Shown here: in pieces, positions 1 to 7,456 of the stretch | Numbering within the stretch: the stretch's first letter is position 1 | Layout: each line of letters opens with the position of its first letter | Source of the DNA: an uncultured Candidatus Saccharibacteria bacterium | GTDB taxonomy: Bacteria; Patescibacteria; Saccharimonadia; Saccharimonadales; UBA5946 | Assembly: GCA_946886435.1 (NCBI GenBank) | Contig: CAMPIR010000012.1 | Coordinates: 1-15,270, forward strand | Direction of reading: 5' to 3' | Length of the DNA stretch: 15,270 nt | The notes under the pieces: model-generated | The model's input: only the letters and a program-made list of their open reading frames with translations | Database searches by the model: none | What the model was told of the DNA's origin: nothing | Position numbers and translations under genes: made by a program

Positions 1-399
1 CTCTAGGTGTGCATGATGAATTCGAACAGTTTACGTTGTACAATCGATCTGGGGCGCCTCTACCGTACCGCCGACTATAACCGGTTCAGCTAACTGCGTG
101 ATCTGATAGCCTTTTGGTAGATCGGGATAAAAATAGTGCTTCCGTTCAAAGCGGCTAACCTCAGGAATAGATGCCTTCAGCGCAAGTCCAGCACGGATCG
201 CTAATGTGAGTGCCTCGTCGTTCAGAACCGGCAAAACGCCTGGAAATCCAAAGCATATCGGGCTTACCGTTGTGTTTGGCTCCTTGTCGCGCGCATCATT
301 GTCGGCGCCACTAAACAGCTTCGTCTTTGTACTCAGCTGGACGTGACACTCGATACCAATCGTCGGCTGATAGCGCTCCATCACCTCAGCAAGCGTCAT
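1..399 (-). pseudogene. gatB: GatB, Asp-tRNA(Asn)/Glu-tRNA(Gln) amidotransferase subunit B, N-terminal part, interrupted by an in-frame TAA
   Basis: GatB binds misacylated Glu-tRNA(Gln) or Asp-tRNA(Asn) and, with GatA and GatC, converts it to Gln-tRNA or Asn-tRNA in the cytoplasm. Recognised from the N-terminal YQPTIGIECHVQL, the SPICFGFPGVLPVLN segment and KHYFYPDLPKGYQITQ. The ATG at 399 is preferred over an in-frame TTG at 402. It overlaps the upstream stop as TGATG and has GGGGG at 407-411, seven bases upstream. Reading stops at TAA (31-33) after about 122 codons. The same frame then continues TVRIHHAHLE to the window edge, which matches the conserved GatB segment that leads into EEDAGK. 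The coding frame therefore continues past the stop, and one base (AAA to TAA, Lys to stop) would explain it. Full GatB is about 480 residues; the rest lies outside the window. It may be a real nonsense mutation, readthrough or a sequence error, so the pseudogene label is provisional. Confidence 0.85.
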
Positions 400-815
400 C
401 AAAGTGCCCCCAAATCAGTTAATGCTTTCTTAAATATTTTGAGCGCTTCACTCGCCTGACGTCTTGTCACGGCGACGCTATCTTCGTGAGCGATGCGGTT
501 ACGAAGCTTGTGTGCACGCCACACGCCCTCGATATTAGACAGGTATGGCTTTGCGTTCTTGAGTCGTTCACCGAGCGTATTTCCTGAAATACCTCGTTCA
601 CGCATCGCGCCGTCCAGCAATTTGTCGGCACTCAATATCGCAAACTGCCAACTGTCCGATGTGCTGCCCATTTGTTGGGTAATAGCAAGCCAGCGGCTAC
701 GGTATTTCGTTTGGTCCAGAAGACGTCCGCTGCGCCGGGTCACTGACATAAAAATCAAGAGCAAGAGTCCAATGACCACTACCACAAAAAACATGACTAG
801 AATCAACGTATCCAT
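399..815 (-). CDS. Membrane-anchored HEPN-like protein, unnamed (138 aa)
   Basis: One strongly hydrophobic N-terminal helix (residues about 3-24, LILVMFFVVVVIGLLLLIFM) is followed by a basic TRRSGR stretch. This suggests a single-pass protein with a cytoplasmic C-terminal domain of about 110 residues. That domain looks all-helical and carries HKLRNRIAHE, with R105-N106 and H110 fitting the Rx4-6H motif of HEPN domains, many of which are metal-independent RNases. ERGISGNTLGERLK, just before the motif, is plausible for the preceding helix. I see no nucleotidyltransferase partner nearby. The chosen ATG at 815 lies one base after the gatA stop; an upstream start at 887 would overlap gatA and add a non-membrane N-terminus. 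The stop overlaps the gatB start (TGATG), so the gene sits inside the gatCAB operon and is translationally coupled on both sides. RNase activity is not shown; a non-catalytic HEPN fold is possible. Confidence 0.8.
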   Translation of the reverse strand: MDTLILVMFFVVVVIGLLLLIFMSVTRRSGRLLDQTKYRSRWLAITQQMGSTSDSWQFAILSADKLLDGAMRERGISGNTLGERLKNAKPYLSNIEGVWRAHKLRNRIAHEDSVAVTRRQASEALKIFKKALTDLGAL

Positions 816-816
816 A

Positions 817-2208
817 TTATGCGCTCGTCTCCATTTCGAGTGTTTTGGCAAGCTCAAGTACCGAAACGTCGTTTCCACGGTTAGCAATTATCTGAAATCC
901 AACCGGAAGTCCGGAGCTCTGTACGGGTACGCTAATAGCAGGCAGGCCAGCGAGACTAGCCGAGACGGTCATCTGATCAGCCAAGTACATGCTGAGCGGG
1001 TCATGAGTATTTTGGCCAAGGCCAAAAGCCACCGTTGGAACCGTCGGCCCAACGAGAAAGTCATAGGTCTCGAACGCATCATTAAATTCTTCCACTACGA
1101 GCGTTCTAACCTTTGCCGCCTTTTGGAAATACGCGTCATAATACCCACTCGAAAGCACATAATTACCTATCAAGATTCGACGTTTGTTCTCCGGCATGAA
1201 CCCGTTAGTTCGCGTCTGAGAATACACCTCACTCAAAGAAGCTGCATCCTCTGGTCGCACGCCATACCTGATGCCATCATAGCGCGCCAAGTTTGAGGCA
1301 ACTTCCGCCGGAACAATAATGTAATAGACCGCCAAAGCATACTTCAAAGATGGCAGCGACACTTCTTCAACCTCATAGCCCTGTTCTCGCAGTCGCTGAA
1401 TCGCACCCATTGTTGCGACGCGGACTTCTTCGGCGACACCATCCTCAAGCCACTCTTTGATAACGCCTATTTTTTTACCAACCGAGACCGTAGAGGTCTC
1501 ATACGGTGAGTCGATAGTCGTGCTGTCCTTACTGTCCTGGCCTGCGATAGTATTCATAACCAGTTGAGCATCAGTAGCGGTATGGCTTAGTGTGCCGACT
1601 ACATCAGTGCTACTCGCCATCGCAACAACCCCATAGCGGCTAACGGCACCATACGTCGGCTTCATACCGACGACACCACAAAAGCTTGCGGGCTCACGAA
1701 TTGAACCGCCAGTATCAGTGCCGAGTGCAAACGGAACTATGTCGAGAGCAACAACCGCAGCCGATCCTCCTGAGCTACCGCCCGCAACACGGGCTTTGTC
1801 GTGAGGATTGGTCGTCGGTCCAAATGCTGAGTTCTCAGTGCTTCCACCGTGGGCAAACGCATCAAGGTTTGCCTTCGCGATACAGATTGCGCCTGCCCCT
1901 TCGAGTCGTTCGATCGCCTCAGACTGAAACGGCGCTGTGAAGTTCTCGAGCAGTTTTGATGCAGCGGTCGTTTTTCCTCCGAATGTCAGCATGTTATCTT
2001 TAGCGATAAACGGAATGCCGGTGAGCGGTCCGCGCGATTCGCCTGCTCGACGCTCCGTATCTATCTCATCGGCACGCTCAAGTGCACGTTCGTCCATGGT
2101 TTCGAGAATCGCATTCGTCTTGTCGGCCTTTGCTCGTTCGAGTGCGGCCGTGACCACGGCTCGGACAGAAGTCCGGTCGATTTCAGCTTGGACGTCACCA
2201 ATGGTCAT
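817..2208 (-). CDS. gatA: GatA, amidotransferase subunit A (glutaminase/amidase)
   Basis: GatA hydrolyses glutamine and passes ammonia to GatB for transamidation of Glu-tRNA(Gln) or Asp-tRNA(Asn). It is an amidase-signature enzyme. The Ser-cisSer-Lys triad is visible: K70 in GIPFIAKDN, S145 in AGGSSGGSAA and S169 in GTDTGGSIREPA. The 463 residues are close to the usual length of about 480. The ATG at 2206-2208 overlaps the gatC stop as ATGA, with AAGGG several bases upstream. This gives the common gatC-gatA order, followed here by a small membrane-protein gene before gatB. Presence of GatCAB implies that Gln-tRNA, Asn-tRNA or both are made indirectly; no GlnRS or AsnRS is in view. The sequence looks intact. 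Confidence 0.97.
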   Translation of the reverse strand: MTIGDVQAEIDRTSVRAVVTAALERAKADKTNAILETMDERALERADEIDTERRAGESRGPLTGIPFIAKDNMLTFGGKTTAASKLLENFTAPFQSEAIERLEGAGAICIAKANLDAFAHGGSTENSAFGPTTNPHDKARVAGGSSGGSAAVVALDIVPFALGTDTGGSIREPASFCGVVGMKPTYGAVSRYGVVAMASSTDVVGTLSHTATDAQLVMNTIAGQDSKDSTTIDSPYETSTVSVGKKIGVIKEWLEDGVAEEVRVATMGAIQRLREQGYEVEEVSLPSLKYALAVYYIIVPAEVASNLARYDGIRYGVRPEDAASLSEVYSQTRTNGFMPENKRRILIGNYVLSSGYYDAYFQKAAKVRTLVVEEFNDAFETYDFLVGPTVPTVAFGLGQNTHDPLSMYLADQMTVSASLAGLPAISVPVQSSGLPVGFQIIANRGNDVSVLELAKTLEMETSA

Positions 2209-2498
2209 TCGAGCACCCTTGGTACGGCGATAGAGCCACCTGTTTGCTTTGGTGCGTTCGTGAGCAGCGCATCACGGTCGATTCCGTAGTCAACAATCTC
2301 ATCACGTCTCGTAACAGTCTCAAGCCCATGAATCTGATAAGTCGGCTCAATGCCTTCAGTGTCGACCTGCTGGAGTTGCTCGACGTACCCGAGTATTTCA
2401 ACCAGATCGTGCTGCATGTCCGTCGCCTCAGCATCGCTCAGGTTTAGAGCCGACAATACGGCAAGCTTTTTGACATCATCAATAGAAATTGCGTTCAT
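2205..2498 (-). CDS. gatC: GatC, amidotransferase subunit C
   Basis: Small subunit (97 aa) that wraps around GatA and stabilises the GatA-GatB complex. Recognised from ISIDDVKKLAVLSALNLSDAE at the N-terminus, ILGYVEQLQQVDTEGIEPTY in the middle and the C-terminal APKQTGGSIAVPRVLE, all typical of the family. It is the first gene of the gatC-gatA-HEPN-like-gatB operon and its stop overlaps the gatA start by four bases (ATGA). No Shine-Dalgarno sequence precedes its ATG. Instead an extended -10 box ends seven bases upstream, which predicts an almost leaderless transcript. Confidence 0.95.
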   Translation of the reverse strand: MNAISIDDVKKLAVLSALNLSDAEATDMQHDLVEILGYVEQLQQVDTEGIEPTYQIHGLETVTRRDEIVDYGIDRDALLTNAPKQTGGSIAVPRVLE

Positions 2499-2505
2499 TG
2501 TATTT

Positions 2506-2514
2506 AGTATACCA
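2506..2514 (-). promoter_or_regulatory. Predicted extended -10 promoter for the gatCAB operon
   Basis: On the minus strand TGG-TATACT (TGn plus a -10 hexamer) ends seven bases before the gatC ATG. Start of transcription about seven bases downstream would fall at or one base before the ATG. No convincing -35 box is seen; the TGn extension would compensate. This lies in the 29-bp gap after uvrB. Confidence 0.55.
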
Positions 2515-2527
2515 GAGGCGGAGAAGT

Positions 2528-4501
2528 CTATTTGATAGTTTGCTTGATATCAGCGATCGTGTCACGTAGCTCAGCCGCACGCTCAAACTCTAGATTTGCA
2601 CTAGCGAGCTCCATTTGTGCCGTCAATTCACGAACAAGCGCGGGGTATTCATCCTTTGGAATCTTTTTGAGATTGAGTTTTGCTTTCTTGTCACCTTCCT
2701 TCTGCGGGATGATAGCACGCAACCCTTCGCCGATCGCCTTATCCACGCCAACAGGGGTTATGCCATGCTCTTTATTGAAAGCCTCTTGTTTTTCGCGACG
2801 TCGCGCGGTCTCATCGATCGCCGCTCGCATCGAGTCGGTTATGTTATCGGCATACATGAGAACCCGACCCTGTTCATGGCGCGCCGCGCGCCCGATGGTC
2901 TGTACGAGCGCACTCGTGCTCCGCAGGAATCCCTCCTTGTCCGCATCCATAATCGCCACCAAACTGACTTCCGGCAGATCGAGACCCTCCCTGAGTAAGT
3001 TAATGCCGACGAGCACGTCATATACGCCGAGCCGGAGGTCACGGAGGATATCCCCTCGTTCTAACGTATCGACATCGCTGTGGATATAGGCAGTTTTTAT
3101 CTCCAGCTCCTGCAGGTAGGTGCTCAGATCCTCGGCCATTCGTTTAGTCAGCGTTGTGACCAAGACCCTCTGTTGCTTATCGATGCGTTCACGAATCTCA
3201 GCGATAAGATCGTCGATCTGGCCGTCGATTGGCCGCACGTCGATAATCGGATCGAGCAGACCGGTTGGTCTAATCACCTGTTCTGCCGGTTTCGGAGAGT
3301 GAGTGAGCTCATATTCCGCCGGTGTAGCGGAAACATATATCGCTTGGTTTATGTGGCGATCAAACTCGGTAAAGGTCAGGGGTCGGTTATCAAGTGCACT
3401 TGGCAGACGAAACCCGTGCTCAACGAGAACCTCTTTGCGAGCACGGTCTCCGTTATACATGCCACGCACCTGCGGAAGCGTCATATGAGACTCGTCGACG
3501 AGCAGCAAAAAGTCATCAGGAAAATAATCCATCAGTGTCGCTGGTTGCTCACCTGGTTCGCGGTTTGTTAGGTAGCGACTGTAGTTCTCGATCCCCTTCA
3601 CGAAACCCGTTTCCTCTAGCAGCTCCAAATCATAACGTGTACGCTGCTCGATGCGTTGGGCTTCAAGAAGCATATCTCGTGAACGGAAGTATTCAAGCCG
3701 GGCCGCCAATTCGTCGCGAATGTTAACCAGTGCGCCTTTTAGCTTCTCCTGTGGCGTTACGTAGTGTGAGCTTGGGAAAATCTTTACCTCTGACGATTCG
3801 CGGATTATCTCGCCCGTTAACGGATTAATCTCGGTAATCCTATCTATCTCATCACCGAAAAACTCAACTCGATACGCCGATTCGCTACTTGCCGGAAATA
3901 CATCAACGACATCTCCGCGTACTCGGAATGTAGCTCGCGCAAAGTCTATATCGTTACGATGATACTGGATGTCCGTCAAATGGCGTAAGAACTTGTCCCG
4001 AGAACGACGTTCGCCTTTCTTGATTGTCAAAGCCATTCCGCCGTAGTCCTCAACCGAACCGATGCCGTAGATACAGCTGACGCTCGCCACGATAATAACG
4101 TCGCGTCGGCTGAGTAGCGAAGCAGTTGCGGCGTGACGAAGACGGTCAATCTCTTCGTTGATCTTGCTGTCTTTTTCGATATACGTATCACTGCTGACCA
4201 TATAGGCTTCTGGTTGGTAATAGTCAAAATAGCTCACAAAATAGTGAACTTCGTTATCGGGAAAGTATGATTTGAACTCTGAAAAAAGCTGCGCAGCAAG
4301 CGTTTTGTTATGAGCTATCACTAGAGTTGGAACGTTACGATCCTGAATAATATTCGCCATCGTAAACGTCTTGCCTGATCCGGTTACACCGAGTAGTGTC
4401 TGCTCACGCTCACCAGCATCGAGACCACCCAGTAATTGCTTAATGGCGGCTGGTTGGTCTCCAGTTGGTTGATATTTGCTCTTGAGCTGGAACTTGTTCA
4501 C
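2528..4501 (-). CDS. uvrB: UvrB, excinuclease ABC subunit B
   Basis: DNA-damage recognition helicase of nucleotide excision repair: UvrA loads it on damage, and it then recruits the UvrC nuclease. The 657 residues match the usual length. Visible landmarks are Walker A GVTGSGKT (38-45), the [10 protein letters not shown] start of the beta-hairpin region (about 90), the DESH helicase box in [25 protein letters not shown], and [19 protein letters not shown] motif V (seen as [16 protein letters not shown]) followed by QTIGRAARH (motif VI). The C-terminal UVR domain ([15 protein letters not shown]) binds UvrC. The start is GTG at 4499-4501, immediately before the conserved [18 protein letters not shown]. 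An extended -10 box ends six bases upstream. It lies 17 bp after the SLOG gene on the same strand, so readthrough from that cassette is also possible. uvrA and uvrC are not in the window. Confidence 0.98.
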   Translation of the reverse strand: MNKFQLKSKYQPTGDQPAAIKQLLGGLDAGEREQTLLGVTGSGKTFTMANIIQDRNVPTLVIAHNKTLAAQLFSEFKSYFPDNEVHYFVSYFDYYQPEAYMVSSDTYIEKDSKINEEIDRLRHAATASLLSRRDVIIVASVSCIYGIGSVEDYGGMALTIKKGERRSRDKFLRHLTDIQYHRNDIDFARATFRVRGDVVDVFPASSESAYRVEFFGDEIDRITEINPLTGEIIRESSEVKIFPSSHYVTPQEKLKGALVNIRDELAARLEYFRSRDMLLEAQRIEQRTRYDLELLEETGFVKGIENYSRYLTNREPGEQPATLMDYFPDDFLLLVDESHMTLPQVRGMYNGDRARKEVLVEHGFRLPSALDNRPLTFTEFDRHINQAIYVSATPAEYELTHSPKPAEQVIRPTGLLDPIIDVRPIDGQIDDLIAEIRERIDKQQRVLVTTLTKRMAEDLSTYLQELEIKTAYIHSDVDTLERGDILRDLRLGVYDVLVGINLLREGLDLPEVSLVAIMDADKEGFLRSTSALVQTIGRAARHEQGRVLMYADNITDSMRAAIDETARRREKQEAFNKEHGITPVGVDKAIGEGLRAIIPQKEGDKKAKLNLKKIPKDEYPALVRELTAQMELASANLEFERAAELRDTIADIKQTIK

Positions 4502-4507
4502 CTCAAT

Positions 4508-4516
4508 ATTGTAGCA
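4508..4516 (-). promoter_or_regulatory. Predicted extended -10 promoter for uvrB
   Basis: On the minus strand TGC-TACAAT is followed by six bases and then the GTG start. Initiation about seven bases after the hexamer would begin at the GTG itself, giving a leaderless message. The GAGG next to the start is too close to serve as a normal ribosome binding site. The box sits in the 17-bp gap after the SLOG gene and partly beside its stop codon. Confidence 0.5.
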
Positions 4517-4518
4517 GT

Positions 4519-5133
4519 TTAGCCGCGACGGTTCTTGCTAACGGGGGCGTGTTCTATCGGCACGTCGTCACCAATAGGATCGACAGCGAACTTCACATCG
4601 AGAGCGGCAATGACCTGCTCCACAAGTCGTTCAGGATCGGTATCATAGATAATCTTCGCTGCTCCAGGTGTCGGTATATGCTTGACGAGCATCGGGATGA
4701 AGTCCGCCAAACCACCACTTCCGAGCAGAACGCCACAGACTTTGTTGCTCTCGGCAGCCGTAGAAAATTCATGCAGACTGCCCATTCGACCGCCCACTGT
4801 AATGACTGCGTCGCTGCTACGGACGAGGTGTACGTCACGACCAACGTATTCCATGCCAGTAAAGTTGATATAGTCGAACTCTTTAGTCGGAAGACGATAC
4901 GACTTGATATGCTCTCGATGCGAGCTGGCGGGACTAAAGCCGATACTGAGGCCATTTTCAGCGTGCGCACCGATGGCTGCGTAGTGAGGTAGGCCGACGG
5001 TCGCTCCAGTCAAGAGCGTGTGGCCCGATTTGGCGATTGCCTTACCGAGTCGAAACGCGAGCTGGTGCGAGGTTTCTACTGTATCGCCAGCGGCGGCGCC
5101 CGACACACATATTTGATACTGATTTTTTTTCAT
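4519..5133 (-). CDS. LOG-like / SLOG-superfamily protein (204 aa)
   Basis: Rossmann-like protein of the LOG/SLOG superfamily. The family includes phosphoribohydrolases that split nucleoside 5'-monophosphates into base and ribose-5-phosphate, and also nucleotide-sensing proteins. Visible features are the N-terminal [11 protein letters not shown] strand-loop, [14 protein letters not shown], and [26 protein letters not shown]. In the last, R99 and the GGxxGSxxE box (114-122, E122) correspond to the R and PGGxGTxxE signature of LOG enzymes. The leading Pro is Val here and the Thr is Ser, so catalysis is not certain. The ATG overlaps the preceding gene's stop as TAATG. It is third in a cassette after a PfkB kinase and a 415-residue unknown. 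The substrate cannot be told from sequence alone; a ligand-binding role is an alternative. Confidence 0.75.
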   Translation of the reverse strand: MKKNQYQICVSGAAAGDTVETSHQLAFRLGKAIAKSGHTLLTGATVGLPHYAAIGAHAENGLSIGFSPASSHREHIKSYRLPTKEFDYINFTGMEYVGRDVHLVRSSDAVITVGGRMGSLHEFSTAAESNKVCGVLLGSGGLADFIPMLVKHIPTPGAAKIIYDTDPERLVEQVIAALDVKFAVDPIGDDVPIEHAPVSKNRRG

Positions 5134-6380
5134 TAGAGTCCTACCTCAAGTGTTTCTGGGGCAATCATATCGTTATCAAGTTGTTTTAAGATGCTGTCTT
5201 CAAGGTTTTTGCTTCCCATGTAGCGCATAAATATCTCGTTCCACAGACTCTCCCGGAAGTGGTAGTAGTACCGAGTCTTGAACGGTTCGTCGTTAGAGTA
5301 CGCCAGGCTAACATCCATCATATTGAAGGTTATCGGCAGACCATCGCTCGCTATTCGTCCGACATAATCCTGCTCGACCCAAAAAGCCATCTCTGGATCG
5401 AGCACTGCCAACATCTCCTCAGCACGACGCCAGTGGAGATCCTCGGGGTGTACATGCGGCTGGAAGGCCTCAGGGTGGTTCTCGTCCTTCATCTTGCCAA
5501 AGTATCGCTGGATCACCCGCCAATGGACATTCTGGCCAACCATCTGTGCGCCAGAATCCGGATCAGCGATCAAGGTTTCTACGACCGTCTCACCGAAGTT
5601 CTTCTCTACCTGTTTGAGTTTGAAGAACGCGCTATACAGACGGATCTCGTTAATATAATGAAAGATCAGTGGCAGCGTTTTTAGGGTAATTCCTTTCATG
5701 CGCTCGGTATGCATCGGTACAACGACGATGACGCCCATCTCCTTCGTGTGCGTGATGTTATGGAGCTTCTTTTTCACAAAGCTTTCCGCCAGGTCGACGT
5801 ATTTATCGTGATCCATCACCACAATAGAGATATCTCTCGTCTCAAAGTCGCTCGGCGTAACAGTCTTAAATAGCTCGTTATATTTGTTAAGCCATTCACC
5901 GCCTTCCGAAAAGCGAAGAGCTGTATATACTTCGTCGATATTCTCATGCTTGAGCATACTGTCAACGGAACGGTACCCAAGGTGTTTCATAAGCTTCTCT
6001 GGCGGCATCGTATGCAGAAGACGTTTCGCAACCGAACGCTTCAGGACCCAGCAACTCCGATTAATTTTCATCTTTTCGACAGCAGCAACAATCAGTGGCA
6101 CCATCGCCGTGACATCATCAGCGTCAGTTCCGCCAATGAGTTTCGTAACCCGTTCGTTATCGGTTTGCATCCGGCTCATCATCGCAGAGTGCAGTTCTTC
6201 GTCGGTAGTGTCCTTGGTATCGAGACCGAGGCTTGCGACGGATTTGTGCACCTTTTCAGCAATTTCACCGACCAGACGAGCGTCCGTGCCGTGGCGCCCA
6301 CTCGCACGTTCAAGTTGCTGTAAACTAAGCGAAAAGATCGGCTCCTCCGCATCCAATAAATCTCTCAGTACCTTAGCCAT
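5133..6380 (-). CDS. Conserved-looking protein of unknown function (415 aa)
   Basis: I do not recognise a family. The protein is soluble-looking, with no signal peptide or membrane helix. It appears mostly helical, with a more strand-like middle (DISIVVMDHDKYVDLAESFV, then MGVIVVVPMHTERMKGITLK). It is rich in charged residues and in His/Trp/Tyr toward the C-terminus (VHWRVIQRYFGKM, FQPHVHPEDLHWRRAEEM). No nucleotide-binding loop or obvious catalytic signature is seen. The ATG at 6378-6380 has AAAGGAG about 12 bases upstream. It is two bases after the kinase stop and overlaps the SLOG gene by one base, so it is very likely co-translated with both. Base composition and reading-frame quality match the neighbours, giving no sign of recent transfer. 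Confidence 0.85.
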   Translation of the reverse strand: MAKVLRDLLDAEEPIFSLSLQQLERASGRHGTDARLVGEIAEKVHKSVASLGLDTKDTTDEELHSAMMSRMQTDNERVTKLIGGTDADDVTAMVPLIVAAVEKMKINRSCWVLKRSVAKRLLHTMPPEKLMKHLGYRSVDSMLKHENIDEVYTALRFSEGGEWLNKYNELFKTVTPSDFETRDISIVVMDHDKYVDLAESFVKKKLHNITHTKEMGVIVVVPMHTERMKGITLKTLPLIFHYINEIRLYSAFFKLKQVEKNFGETVVETLIADPDSGAQMVGQNVHWRVIQRYFGKMKDENHPEAFQPHVHPEDLHWRRAEEMLAVLDPEMAFWVEQDYVGRIASDGLPITFNMMDVSLAYSNDEPFKTRYYYHFRESLWNEIFMRYMGSKNLEDSILKQLDNDMIAPETLEVGL

Positions 6381-6382
6381 AG

Positions 6383-7360
6383 CTATAACTCCTTTTCTTC
6401 TAACGGCATATCATGCAACTGCACTTCCTGGTCAAGTATTCCCGCCTTTGCGCCAATCTGGCCTACGACGGACGTTGAGTTTGCGCTAGCGAATACGATA
6501 GATTCCCTGAGGCTCTTGCCCTGCGACCACTGACTCAAGAAACCTGACCCGAACGCATCACCAGCTCCAGTGCGATCTATTACTGGCACATCTTCGTACA
6601 TACCGGCATGTACAATCGTCTTACCATCACTGGCACAGACTCCATTCGGACCGTCTGAAACGATAACGACTGGGCAATAGTTGAGCCCATGACGAACCAA
6701 CGTTTCGAGATCGTCACCCTCGACGAGTAACTGCATCTCCTCTTTGTTAAGACAGAGTACATCGATCTCGTCTAGCATGGCCTTGAGTTTTTTCGGCTCA
6801 GCCAGCTCACTGCCCGCGGGATTTAACATGACTTTTACGCCCCGTTTGGCTGCCTGGTGAACGATCTTTTCCAGTGTTTCGAAATGACCAAGTGCCGTCG
6901 GATACACCCAGTTTGCTCCATCGAACGCATCAAATAAGTTCACGATGTCAGCCGCCGCGGGAATAGATCCATGGTAGTTCAAAATAGTTCTCTCGCCACT
7001 CGTTGCGAGAAGAATCGTTGAATAACTTGCGCGCATCTGTGGCTGTAAACCGACATAGTGAGTGTCAACCATTTCACGTTCAAGTTCATCGATGATCGTG
7101 CGTGATGCAGGGTCGGTCTCGCCGAGCACCCACATATAGCGACTCTGCAAGCCCTGGCGCGCAAACGTTACTGCTACGTTAGTCGCATTACCGCCAGATG
7201 CAAAATACGTCTCGCTGATATCGAGTTTGGCACCGAGAGGAAGGTGGGTGTACAAGAACTTACCCTCTTTGTGCGGGTCGAACTCGTCGTCTCTGAGAAA
7301 GACATCCTGGGTTGCTTTGCCAATACTGAGAATTGTTGGAATATTTTTGTGTGTAACCAT
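6383..7360 (-). CDS. PfkB/ribokinase-family carbohydrate or nucleoside kinase (325 aa)
   Basis: ATP-dependent kinase of the ribokinase-like superfamily. Family landmarks are ILSIGKATQDVFL at the N-terminus, the GGNATNVA box (56-63) that binds the sugar, and a complete C-terminal signature DRTGAGDAFGSGF. There GAGD (265-268) forms the anion hole and D268 is the expected base. The substrate is uncertain: ribose, fructose, a sugar phosphate or a nucleoside are all possible. A role in glycolysis or in feeding the pentose-phosphate pathway is suggested by the neighbouring aldolase/transketolase operon. It is the first gene of a three-gene cassette. The ATG at 7358-7360 has no Shine-Dalgarno sequence, and a -10 box ends nine bases upstream. 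Confidence 0.93.
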   Translation of the reverse strand: MVTHKNIPTILSIGKATQDVFLRDDEFDPHKEGKFLYTHLPLGAKLDISETYFASGGNATNVAVTFARQGLQSRYMWVLGETDPASRTIIDELEREMVDTHYVGLQPQMRASYSTILLATSGERTILNYHGSIPAAADIVNLFDAFDGANWVYPTALGHFETLEKIVHQAAKRGVKVMLNPAGSELAEPKKLKAMLDEIDVLCLNKEEMQLLVEGDDLETLVRHGLNYCPVVIVSDGPNGVCASDGKTIVHAGMYEDVPVIDRTGAGDAFGSGFLSQWSQGKSLRESIVFASANSTSVVGQIGAKAGILDQEVQLHDMPLEEKEL

Positions 7361-7369
7361 TTGCTATAA

Positions 7370-7378
7370 AGTATACCA
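7370..7378 (-). promoter_or_regulatory. Predicted extended -10 promoter for the kinase cassette
   Basis: On the minus strand TGG-TATACT, identical to the box before gatC, ends nine bases before the kinase ATG. Predicted initiation leaves a leader of about two or three bases. No good -35 box is found 16-18 bases upstream. Confidence 0.55.
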
Positions 7379-7456
7379 TTTATGCTTAACAGGAGTAATA
7401 CGAACCACCCCGCCGAAATAGCGGTTCAGGGAATAGCTGGAACCGATAGCATATTG
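7379..7456 (-). other. Short intergenic region after fba with competing small inverted repeats
   Basis: Between the aldolase stop and the kinase promoter there are three short complementary arms. CGGTTC at 7422-7427 can pair with GAACCG at 7440-7445 (6 bp, 12-base loop), or five of its bases can pair with GAACC at 7402-7406. TAGCA/TGCTA around 7447-7459 adds a 5-bp hairpin over the fba stop codon. None is followed by a T-run, so a classic intrinsic terminator is not supported. Confidence 0.3.

Noticed and set aside
1..60. Genome-wide stop-codon reassignment as the explanation of the gatB TAA
   Set aside because: TAA, TAG and TGA all end other intact genes in the window at the expected family lengths.
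400..402. TTG start for gatB one codon upstream
   Set aside because: The adjacent ATG forms the usual TGATG coupling and is seven bases from GGGGG, so the ATG is the better start.
816..887. Longer N-terminus for the HEPN-like membrane protein
   Set aside because: It would overlap gatA by 71 bases and put a basic stretch ahead of the membrane helix; ATG 815 directly after the gatA stop fits the operon pattern.
493..1296. Long plus-strand open frame (267 codons) across gatA and the HEPN-like gene
   Set aside because: It lies antisense to clearly coding gatA, has no family resemblance and no ribosome binding site or promoter; it is a shadow of the minus-strand genes.
2532..3089. Plus-strand open frame (185 codons) inside uvrB
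   Set aside because: Antisense to the conserved 3' half of uvrB; its Ser/Arg-rich composition is typical of a reverse-complement shadow.
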